A stretch of DNA of 64,000 bases, from positions 682,001 through 746,000 of the forward strand of contig NZ_JBHULS010000002.1 of the NCBI RefSeq assembly GCF_042684585.1, given 5' to 3'. Source of the DNA: Algorimicrobium sediminis (GTDB lineage: Bacteria > Bacteroidota > Bacteroidia > Flavobacteriales > Flavobacteriaceae). Positions 54,501-60,572 of the stretch are shown in pieces. The position numbers and the translations under genes were made by a program. Each line of letters begins with the position of its first letter. The first letter of the stretch is position 1. The notes below the pieces were generated by a model. It made no database searches and had not been told where the DNA came from. It saw only the letters and a list, made by a program, of their open reading frames with translations.

Positions 54501-54727
54501 TTGCAGAAGGTGTCATTTCGAGCGCAGTCGAGAAATCTCATCCAATAGAGATGCCAACCCTAACCAAAAAAGATGAGTTTGAGTGGTTAGACCTCTTTGA
54601 AGAAAACAAACAAAAAGCACAAGCCTTACAAACTCAAATTAATCAAACAGATAAAGAAATTGATACTATGGTTTATGAGCTGTATGGTTTAACAGATGAA
54701 GAAATAGAAATTGTAGAGAATAGTTAA
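51572..54727 (+). CDS. Type IIG restriction-modification enzyme (Eco57I-like)
   Basis: A 1051-residue single-chain enzyme expected to cut DNA and methylate adenine. N-terminal nuclease: KADGAIL (Asp88) and GVIELKG (Glu102-x-Lys104) form a PD-ExK site. Methylase: FYTPKYITKYIVENTIG, DPACGSGAFLNQAL (motif I, from Asp474), YGVDLNEESVEIAKLSLWL, and VIIGNPPYV (motif IV, Asn597-Tyr600). The C-terminal third (FGIQAYDRKSS ... LNSKLLEYYW, YQLKSLPIKK) is a TaqI-like target-recognition region. The recognition sequence cannot be read. A short repeat-like hairpin is inserted in frame at about residues 980-991. Co-directional with the next gene 8 bases downstream. Confidence 0.88.
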   Translation: MSLYQVSVLKQHLNLQNQDVVLKAYKNYSKYFLNSTIQENIRNSKEEEYQGIFLTELFGNILGYTLKPNADFNLVAEYKNETNARKADGAILHNDVAIGVIELKGTNTKDLESIRKQAFDYKVNQKGCVYVITSNFEKLRFYINDATEFEEFNLFELSQERFALMYLCLQKDNVINNLPLNIKEASIVKEEQITKQFYKDYSLFKRELYRDLVKRNTKTIKANAKLRTSSSQHEDTHSESYKAELVKLEKNIKLTLFKKSQKLIDRYLFIFFAEDRGLLPANSTQQILDKWKADIDFGDERPLYDLFKQYFNFLDQGRKGTASRAEIYAYNGGLFKEDKLLDGLEIDNQLLYKYTKQLAAYDFESQVDVNILGHIFENSLNEIESVNAEIEGGDFDKQTSKRKKDGVFYTPKYITKYIVENTIGKLCEEKKTELGFKEEEYFKGRKNRNKATIEKLVLILETYRDWLLQLTICDPACGSGAFLNQALDFLIKEHAYIDELKTKVLGGGLQFPDIENTILENNIYGVDLNEESVEIAKLSLWLRTAQPRRKLNDLSSNIKCGNSLIDSKAVAGNKAFNWQEQFPKVFEKGGFDVIIGNPPYVLCQPSNTTEPVLDFFKTFEVASYKIDLFHLFFEKSIQILNFKGVLGFITPNTYLNNKYIKPLRNYILKKTNIKQVINHEEAVFSEASVDVSTIILEKNKSKTNIIEALYSDKNGVFNKITEKFQSEWENDDENLFNLKEKFTIEFNDCVKLEEICNSYFGIQAYDRKSSISDIKINDNYLGVIDGGDIFRYKYSIPVKYFNFLPENIKSGGDFDVYKKKRIVIRQIGKTPIVGLCKPNIVTSNTLYNIYLKDQYYDLDYIFGILNSKLLEYYWLFKYSDGKQLFPKIKGYQLKSLPIKKVSSEEQQMVIDKVRIMIVLNTEQQKSDNKFQNYLKHKFQLTKLSKKLQNWHELEFGEFIKELNKAIKANNKLKAKQVAEGVISSAVEKSHPIEMPTLTKKDEFEWLDLFEENKQKAQALQTQINQTDKEIDTMVYELYGLTDEEIEIVENS
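54511..54542 (+). repeat. Dispersed-repeat-like hairpin inside the type IIG gene
   Basis: From TGTCATTTCGA through GCGCAG to TCGAGAAATCTCATC, an imperfect palindrome (ATTTCGA / TCGAGAAAT). From memory it belongs to a repeat scattered between genes in Bacteroidota genomes. Here it is read in frame as VISSAVEKSHPIE, in a linker between helical segments, so the enzyme stays open. Confidence 0.6.
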
Positions 54728-54735
54728 AAGTAGTC

Positions 54736-55965
54736 ATGTTTAAGGAAAATAAATATTTCGGTGAAGTATGGTTTAAGGATTCAGAGGATACTAAATGCTT
54801 CTGTGTTCTTGAATTGATAGATGACAAAATATTTATTACTACAAACCTCACCGAAAAATATACAGCTTATCAAATAGACGTGATTTATGGTATGTTCACA
54901 GGTTTGGGCTATGTAACCTTTGTTAACTGTAACATTCAGCACGGTAGTACTGGCGTTGTTGAAACTAAAGTTTATATACCTAAATACACTTTTGTTTGTG
55001 CCTATCATCTAATAGACCCTAGAAACCTCAAGACAAATGAGTTTCAAATCGATAATGCAGCAATTGTCAAATGGGTAAGAAAAATGAACTGGTATAATTC
55101 AATCGAAGATAAGATTGAAAAACAAGAGGACATAAAACACCAAACAGTTATTTCAGAAGACTTAACGCTAACAATTACAAAATCTACTACATACACTTCC
55201 AATCACGACTTTTTAAGAATGGATAACGTAGGCTATGTAGATTTCAAGTTAGGAAAGAATTTGAGTATTCTGGAAAGCATAGAGTTTTACAATTCATTCC
55301 AAAAATTATTTCATTTCATTTATGGTAAATCTGTTCAGTTTAAGTCCTTTAATTTTAAATGTTTAAGTTGTGGTAAGTGGGCTTCATTATATTATAAGGA
55401 TGATTTTAATAAGGAGAATATTTCAGGTTTTATTACACTCGATTATGATACAATTAATGAAGATTTATCTAAAATAATTCATCATTGGTTTACGAATCCA
55501 GATATTACGTATTGTGCAGATATAATTATGGAAAATTTACTATCTGTTAAAACAAGTCATAGTAGAAGATTTACAAATTCATACTCTGCTTTTGAAGCCT
55601 TTAGTTTTAAATTCGGTAAAACATATAGAAATCCAACTGTAGAAAAGTATTTATTAGAGCATAAAGAGTTAATTCATAGAATTACTTCAATTCCTGAAAA
55701 TGAAATTAAAGGATATGTTTCTAAAATTGTGAGGCATAGGGATTATCTAACTCATCGAAATAAGATTAAGAATAACATTTTTTCTCAATTTGAGTTGCTA
55801 TACATTTCCTTTTTATTGGATTATATAGTTGGTATTGGATTAATGCGCAAAATGGATGTATCAGCAGAAGTTATGGATAAGATAATGTTAAGAGCAAAAT
55901 CTACTTATCAAAATATGCAATCAGTCAATAAACTTTTAAATAAAGATGTTTTAGATGACTCATAA
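54736..55965 (+). CDS. ApeA-like HEPN-domain defence protein
   Basis: A 409-residue protein resembling ApeA, an anti-phage HEPN ribonuclease. The N-terminal half (YFGEVWFKDSEDTKCFCVLELIDDKIFI) looks like the ApeA N-terminal beta domain. A CxxC pair lies at FKCLSCGKW (Cys209, Cys212). The C-terminal helices carry SYSAFEAFSFKFG and the HEPN motif RHRDYLTH (residues 333-340; Arg335-x4-His340), expected to cleave RNA. It starts 8 bases after the type IIG stop and is probably in its operon. Assignment rests on motif and layout, so family membership is likely but not certain. Confidence 0.72.
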   Translation: MFKENKYFGEVWFKDSEDTKCFCVLELIDDKIFITTNLTEKYTAYQIDVIYGMFTGLGYVTFVNCNIQHGSTGVVETKVYIPKYTFVCAYHLIDPRNLKTNEFQIDNAAIVKWVRKMNWYNSIEDKIEKQEDIKHQTVISEDLTLTITKSTTYTSNHDFLRMDNVGYVDFKLGKNLSILESIEFYNSFQKLFHFIYGKSVQFKSFNFKCLSCGKWASLYYKDDFNKENISGFITLDYDTINEDLSKIIHHWFTNPDITYCADIIMENLLSVKTSHSRRFTNSYSAFEAFSFKFGKTYRNPTVEKYLLEHKELIHRITSIPENEIKGYVSKIVRHRDYLTHRNKIKNNIFSQFELLYISFLLDYIVGIGLMRKMDVSAEVMDKIMLRAKSTYQNMQSVNKLLNKDVLDDS

Positions 55966-56029
55966 GTGACTATAAAACCAAAAAATATGGTAAAGAATAG
56001 TAAAATATGGTATAAAGTTTGTACTTTTG

Positions 56030-56097
56030 CAGTAACAGTACACACCACGCTACCCATTAGAACAGCGTCCCAGGGTGTGTCTTTTGCTTTATATACC
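56030..56097 (+). ncRNA. Structured RNA upstream of the AbiF-like gene
   Basis: Nested stems: ACACACC (56040-56046) with GGTGTGT (56074-56080), and inside it ACGCT (56047-56051) with AGCGT (56064-56068) around a 12-base loop. A possible outer helix is GGTATAAAG (56009-56017) with CTTTATATACC (56087-56097). A perfect -7 element TACTTTTG (56022-56029) would start the RNA near 56035 and leave out the left outer arm. The gap is GC-richer than its surroundings. A conserved AbiF RNA motif is known upstream of abiF genes and this fits its position. Ends are approximate. Confidence 0.65.
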
Positions 56098-56128
56098 TTC
56101 CTTTTGTTAAACAGTAATACCACTTTCT

Positions 56129-57055
56129 ATGTTTAGCAAAAAACCAATTACCATACTACAACAGATTGCTCAATTACAAAAAAGAGGTCTGGAAATTACC
56201 AATGAACCATTGGCAGAAAAATACTTGACCAATATAAGTTACTACCGTCTTGGAGAATATTGGTATGTCATGCAAGCAGATAAAGAGCAACATATTTTTA
56301 AGCCCCATAGTAGATTTACAGATGTCGTAGCCTTATATAATTTTGATGCAGAATTACGCCTATTGTTATTTGATGTTATTGAAAAAATAGAAATCAGCTT
56401 ACGAACCAAGCTCATTTACAATCTTTCACACGAAATAGACCCTTGGTGGTTCTGTAATTCAGAAATTTTTATTGATAGAATACAATTTACAAGAACACTG
56501 GCTAAAATTGAAGAAGAAATTACCAGGGCAAGAAGTAAGGATGTTACCATAAAAAACCATTTTAAAAAGCATAAAGATGATTTAAGATTTCCACCATCTT
56601 GGAAGAGTTTAGAACAAGTAAGTTTTGGGAACTTATCAAAACTGTATGGTAATTTAACACATAAGGTTAATTCTAAAGATAGCATTGCGCAAGAATTTGG
56701 AGCAGTTAACCATACCTATTTGCCAAGTTGGTTACAGTCTATTGCTCAAATTCGCAACTTTTGTGCACATCATTCAAGATTATGGAATAGAAACTTGCCA
56801 GGAACCGTAAAGCTATTACCCAAACCACCCAATCCTTGGATTAAAGATAATGAAAATATACCTAAACAACACGAGTTTAGTAAACTCTATGTACATATGT
56901 GTTTAATGAAATATTTACTGAACACAATACAACCTAACAATCAATTCACAACGCGATTAAATGATTTATTCGTTAAATACCCTAATGTAGACCCTAATGC
57001 ATTAGGAATGAAGCCTAATTGGCAACACGAACCATTATGGCTTGATAAAAGATAG
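56129..57055 (+). CDS. Abi_2 (AbiD/AbiF-like) HEPN abortive-infection protein
   Basis: A 308-residue Abi_2 family protein, expected to act as a growth-stopping RNase during phage infection. Opening block FSKKPITILQQIAQLQKRGLEIT, then YYRLGEYWYVM, FDAELRLLLFDVIEKIEISLRTKLIYNLS, PPSWKSLEQVSFGNLSKLYGNL, and the HEPN motif QIRNFCAHHSRLWNR (Arg209-x4-His214) with the C-terminal KLYVHMCLMKYLLNTI. All are typical of Abi_2. It follows the ApeA-like gene by 163 bases, filled by a structured RNA with its own -7 element, so RNA and protein may form a toxin-antitoxin unit. Confidence 0.9.
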   Translation: MFSKKPITILQQIAQLQKRGLEITNEPLAEKYLTNISYYRLGEYWYVMQADKEQHIFKPHSRFTDVVALYNFDAELRLLLFDVIEKIEISLRTKLIYNLSHEIDPWWFCNSEIFIDRIQFTRTLAKIEEEITRARSKDVTIKNHFKKHKDDLRFPPSWKSLEQVSFGNLSKLYGNLTHKVNSKDSIAQEFGAVNHTYLPSWLQSIAQIRNFCAHHSRLWNRNLPGTVKLLPKPPNPWIKDNENIPKQHEFSKLYVHMCLMKYLLNTIQPNNQFTTRLNDLFVKYPNVDPNALGMKPNWQHEPLWLDKR

Positions 57056-57137
57056 AATTTGTAAAGTGGTTAGTGTTTGTATAGATAAATCTAGTTCTTA
57101 TTTATAATTGTTTGTTGTTTAATAAAACCGTTTGTTA

Positions 57138-57222
57138 GCGTTAGGGATTGTAGTGGAAATCCTTTTTGTAAGGCACGTTCAAAAAGATTGCAACGGAAAG
57201 CCCGACCCAAAGGGTAACGCCC
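57138..57222 (+). ncRNA. Structured non-coding element B
   Basis: Closing stem GCGTTA (57138-57143) with TAACGC (57215-57220), 71 bases apart, exactly as in element A. The inner hairpin ATCCTTTTT / AAAAAGAT (57159-57167 with 57181-57188) also matches, as do ACGGAAAGCCCGACC-like and terminal CGCCC blocks. The closing pair differs from A by a compensatory C-G to T-A change. It lies 83 bases past the Abi stop and may end that transcript. Orientation inferred; function unknown. Confidence 0.6.
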
Positions 57223-57444
57223 AAATGTGTCAGGAAAATCCACCGCCAAAGTATTGCAGTTTTTTGTGAGCGTTTTAAAGTGGGGAGGCAGTAAAAAACG
57301 TTTGGGAATATACATGCCACTAATGGTATTATGCCAAAAAAAAGTAGTAGTTTTCCATGTTTTAAAATAAACCGGTTGTTTTGCAGTTATATGTTAATAA
57401 ACAACTATTATAACGCTAGTAACCCAATATAATAACTAAATAGA
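57223..57444. other. Gene-free stretch after element B
   Basis: No gene is seen. It overlaps a 15-base motif CCCAAATGTGTCAGG (57220-57234) found again at 58596-58610, and ATGCCAAAAAAAA near 57331 resembles AATGCCAAAAAA near 58619. The upstream region of the DUF2141 gene is AT-rich, with no clear TAnnTTTG. Confidence 0.4.
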
Positions 57445-57861
57445 ATGAATAGTTTTTTGCTTTATATATGCTTGGTTTTTGCTTTTATTACTCCAACAAA
57501 CCCAAAGCTTACGCTTACTGTAAATAATATTAAACCCATTCAGGGGCATATAGTTATTGCCGTTTTTAATACGGAAACTAATTTTTTGAAGGAGGAAGGC
57601 AGAATAAAAAAATATACCATGCCTGTAACTAAAAATACACAAGAGTTGGTAATTACCGATTTGCCTTATGGCGAATTTGCAATTTCTATTTACCATGATG
57701 AAAATTCCGATGGCGAGTTTAACAGAAACTATTTAGGTATTCCTAAGGAACCTTATGGGTTTTCCAATAATGTAAAACCGCGCTTTTCGGCGCCTAAATA
57801 CAAGGACTGCAAGTTTTTGTTTAACGAAAACAAAACCCTTACCATAAACATGATTAATTAG
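57445..57861 (+). CDS. DUF2141 exported protein
   Basis: A 138-residue small exported beta-sandwich protein. The N-terminal hydrophobic stretch (FLLYICLVFAFITPTN) is a signal peptide. KLTLTVNNIKPIQGHIVIAVFN, ITDLPYGEFAISIYHDENSDGEFNRNYLGIPKEPYGFSNN and FSAPKYKDCKFLF match DUF2141, in which the DENSDGEFNRN acidic loop could bind calcium. Function unknown. It lies 52 bases before a DUF308 membrane protein. Confidence 0.88.
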   Translation: MNSFLLYICLVFAFITPTNPKLTLTVNNIKPIQGHIVIAVFNTETNFLKEEGRIKKYTMPVTKNTQELVITDLPYGEFAISIYHDENSDGEFNRNYLGIPKEPYGFSNNVKPRFSAPKYKDCKFLFNENKTLTINMIN

Positions 57862-57913
57862 TATAATTTTAGTACTTTGTTGGCTACTAATACTTTTTAA
57901 ACAGACAATCACT

Positions 57914-58552
57914 ATGGAAACATTATTTGTAAAAACTATTAAAGACGCCGTAAAACACTGGTATATTCCGTTTTTTGTGGGCTTATTTTTTGTAATTGTT
58001 AGCATTATTGCTTTTACATCGCCAGCAGGATCCTTACTTACCTTATCTATACTATTTGCCTTGTCGTTTTTATTTGGTGGCTTATCCGAAGTGGCTTTTG
58101 CACTGGTTAACCGCCGTCAATTACACAATTGGGGTTGGTCCTTGGCTTTTGGTATTATTACCTTTATTGTGGGCGTATCGCTTTTAACACATCCCGCTTT
58201 GTCTATTAGTGTTTTGGCCTTTTACATTGGTTTTATTGTGTTGTTTCGTTCTGTGGCAGCCATTAGTTTTGCTTTAGATTTGAAGCGTTATGGCACTAAA
58301 AACTGGGGCTTGCTTTTGGCTTTAGGAATTTTAGGTATTGTGTTTTCGTTTATACTTATTTGGAATCCCGTATTTGCTGGTTTAAGCATTGTTATTTTGG
58401 TAGCTTTAAGCTTTTTGTTTGCCGGATTGTTCAGCATGATTTTGGCCTTGCAGCTACGAAAATTACATACAGCTTCCAAAGGGATGTCTGCGGAGCTAGA
58501 AGCGCGTTACCACCAACTTATGGAGGATATTAAAAGCGAATGGGATAGCTAG
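57914..58552 (+). CDS. HdeD/DUF308 membrane protein
   Basis: A 212-residue protein with six hydrophobic segments in three pairs (WYIPFFVGLFFVIVSIIAF, LTLSILFALSFLFGGLSEVAFALV, WGWSLAFGIITFIVGVSLL, ISVLAFYIGFIVLFRSVAAI, LLLALGILGIVFSFILIW, LSIVILVALSFLFAGLFSMILAL). This matches the HdeD/DUF308 family of inner-membrane proteins linked in enterobacteria to acid resistance; that role is not shown here. The C-terminal 25 residues are soluble and charged. Confidence 0.85.
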   Translation: METLFVKTIKDAVKHWYIPFFVGLFFVIVSIIAFTSPAGSLLTLSILFALSFLFGGLSEVAFALVNRRQLHNWGWSLAFGIITFIVGVSLLTHPALSISVLAFYIGFIVLFRSVAAISFALDLKRYGTKNWGLLLALGILGIVFSFILIWNPVFAGLSIVILVALSFLFAGLFSMILALQLRKLHTASKGMSAELEARYHQLMEDIKSEWDS

Positions 58553-59055
58553 TAGCACAATTTAAAATGGTATACTAACAGCCGTGGCATATTTACCCAA
58601 ATGTGTCAGGGCTTTTTTAATGCCAAAAAACAAGGCTGTTTCTGTGCGTTTTGGTCTAAAACTGTAGGAATACATAGCTTGTTACGCGTATAAATTTAAC
58701 CCTATAACACACGTTTCAATAAGTGGCCAAGAAGGGGTTATTATGCTAAAAATTTGTGCGGTTGTGTAACAAATGGTATCTTTATGCTTTTTCGGAAAAT
58801 AGCCTCTTTTTTATAAAAAAAGCAATCATTAAAATCCCTGCTTTTGTCGTAAATATTCGTGTATGAAGGTATACCTGAATGGCGTTACGATGGGTTTTCC
58901 CTAACAATCTGGCCTGCACATACAGGCGTGGGAACATAAATAAACAGAGTGCTAATTCCTTTGCTACAGTATCGTAGCCTTTTTTACGAAAAATTTATTT
59001 ATTAATTGGCTTGGTGTCTGTATTCCAGACAGGCAGGCCTAAAAGTATATATTAT
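58553..59055. other. Gene-free gap before tmm
   Basis: About 500 bases with no credible gene. It holds the nested inverted repeat at 58577-58640 (listed separately) and a short hairpin GTCTG/CAGAC near 59020-59034. I find no clear TAnnTTTG close to the tmm start. Confidence 0.45.
58577..58640 (+). repeat. Nested inverted repeat carrying CCCAAATGTGTCAGG
   Basis: Arms AACAGCC (58577-58583) with GGCTGTT (58634-58640) and TGGCAT (58585-58590) with ATGCCA (58620-58625). The loop holds CCCAAATGTGTCAGG (58596-58610), identical to 57220-57234. This suggests a small mobile or structured element 25 bases downstream of the DUF308 gene. Confidence 0.5.
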
Positions 59056-60447
59056 ATGACAAACAAAAGAGTGGCAATAATTGGCGCAGGCCCAAGCGGA
59101 CTAGCCCAATTACGAGCATTTGAAGCCGCAAAAAAGCAAGGATTAGAGGTGCCCGAAGTGGTGTGTTTTGAAAAACAAAGTAACTGGGGCGGTATGTGGA
59201 ATTATTCTTGGCGTACAGGTGTAGGCAAGTATGGTGAACCGGTTCATGGAAGTATGTACAAATATTTGTGGTCCAATGGGCCAAAGGAGTGTTTGGAATT
59301 TTCCGATTATTCCTTTGATGAGCATTTTCAAAAACCCATTTCTTCTTACCCACCAAGGCCGGTTTTATTCGATTATATTCAGGGTCGCATAAAAAAAAGT
59401 AATGTGCGCGATTATATTCGTTTTAATACAACGGTGCGTTGGGTGAATTTCGACGAAGAGACGCAAAAGTTTAAAATAATTCTGGATAACTTAAAAATTG
59501 ATAAAACCTATTCCGAAGAATTCGATTATTTGGTGGTAGCTTCTGGGCATTTTTCAACACCTAATATGCCTTATTTTGAAGGGATAGATCAGTTTCCTGG
59601 TCAGGTAATTCACGCCCATGATTTTAGGGGAGCCGATCCTTACAAAAATCTGGATTTGCTCATAATTGGCAGTAGCTACTCGGCTGAAGATATTGGTGTA
59701 CAATGCCACAAACACGGCGCTAAATCTGTTACCTTAAGTTACCGAAGTAACCCAATTGGTGTTAATTGGCCAGATGGTATAAAAGAAGTGCCGCTGCTTA
59801 AATATTTTGATGGCGATGTGGCCCATTTTAAAGATGGTACCTCGCAGCGTTTTGATGCTGTTATTATGTGCACAGGCTATCAGCATAAATTTCCGTTCTT
59901 ACCAGATGAAATGCGTTTAAAAACTAAAAATAATTTGTATCCAGATCATTTATATAAGGGTGTATTTTTTAACGATTTGCCCCAGCTTATATACCTTGGT
60001 ATGCAGGATCAGTATTACACGTTTAATATGTTTGATGCACAAGCATGGGTGGCACGCGATTTTATGATGGATCGCTATCAAATACCAGCTAAAGGCGCGC
60101 GCCGTTTGGATATTAATAAATGGCTTATAGAAAACGAAAAATTGAAGTCTAGTTTTGATCACATCGATTTTCAAACCAACTATATAAAAGATTTGTTGGC
60201 CTTGTCAGATTATCCAGATTTTAATGTAGACAAGGTGGCGGTTATGTTTAAAGAGTGGATAAAAGATAAAGACGACAATATTTTAACCTATCGCGATAAA
60301 ACTTTCCAAAGTGTGGTAACCGGTACCATGGCAGAAACCCACCATACCGAATGGATGGACGAGCTAGACGATAGTAAAGAGCGTTATTTATATCAAGAAC
60401 AAGCCGAAGATATGCTTGAAGACACACTGGAAGAAGAACGCCTTTAA
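59056..60447 (+). CDS. tmm: Trimethylamine monooxygenase (FMO family)
   Basis: A 463-residue flavin monooxygenase expected to oxidise trimethylamine to its N-oxide with NADPH. RVAIIGAGPSGLAQLRAFEAA is the FAD loop, FEKQSNWGGMWNYSWRTG and SMYKYLWSNGPKECLEFSDYSFDEHF are hallmarks of the Tmm branch, FPGQVIHAHDF is the FMO signature, and IIGSSYSAEDIGVQ binds NADPH. LYLGMQDQYYTFNMFDAQAWVARD-type text near 310-330 also matches Tmm. The start is ATG 59056 (MTNKRVA); an upstream in-frame ATG adds unrelated residues. A close FMO acting on other amines or sulfides is the alternative. Confidence 0.88.
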   Translation: MTNKRVAIIGAGPSGLAQLRAFEAAKKQGLEVPEVVCFEKQSNWGGMWNYSWRTGVGKYGEPVHGSMYKYLWSNGPKECLEFSDYSFDEHFQKPISSYPPRPVLFDYIQGRIKKSNVRDYIRFNTTVRWVNFDEETQKFKIILDNLKIDKTYSEEFDYLVVASGHFSTPNMPYFEGIDQFPGQVIHAHDFRGADPYKNLDLLIIGSSYSAEDIGVQCHKHGAKSVTLSYRSNPIGVNWPDGIKEVPLLKYFDGDVAHFKDGTSQRFDAVIMCTGYQHKFPFLPDEMRLKTKNNLYPDHLYKGVFFNDLPQLIYLGMQDQYYTFNMFDAQAWVARDFMMDRYQIPAKGARRLDINKWLIENEKLKSSFDHIDFQTNYIKDLLALSDYPDFNVDKVAVMFKEWIKDKDDNILTYRDKTFQSVVTGTMAETHHTEWMDELDDSKERYLYQEQAEDMLEDTLEEERL

Positions 60448-60474
60448 ACCGTTTACAGCTAAAATTATAATTTT

Positions 60475-60513
60475 AAAACCTTGCAGCATACATTTATTTT
60501 GCAAGGTTTTTTT
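60475..60513 (+). terminator. Terminator after tmm
   Basis: AAAACCTTGCA (60475-60485) with TGCAAGGTTTT (60500-60510), 14-base loop, T run to 60513. Confidence 0.8.
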
Positions 60514-60572
60514 ATTTTGTAACGTTTACATCCCAAAAAATAGTATTTTACAAACACTACAAGCTATACAGT

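Noticed and set aside
54736..57055. Possible CRISPR-Cas13-like system because of HEPN motifs near an RNA
   Set aside because: No direct-repeat array or Cas1/Cas2 is present, and each protein has a single HEPN motif in a short protein; an AbiF-type unit fits better.
58863..58904. Small gene before tmm (about 13 codons)
   Set aside because: No length, composition or promoter support; the surrounding 500 bases look non-coding.
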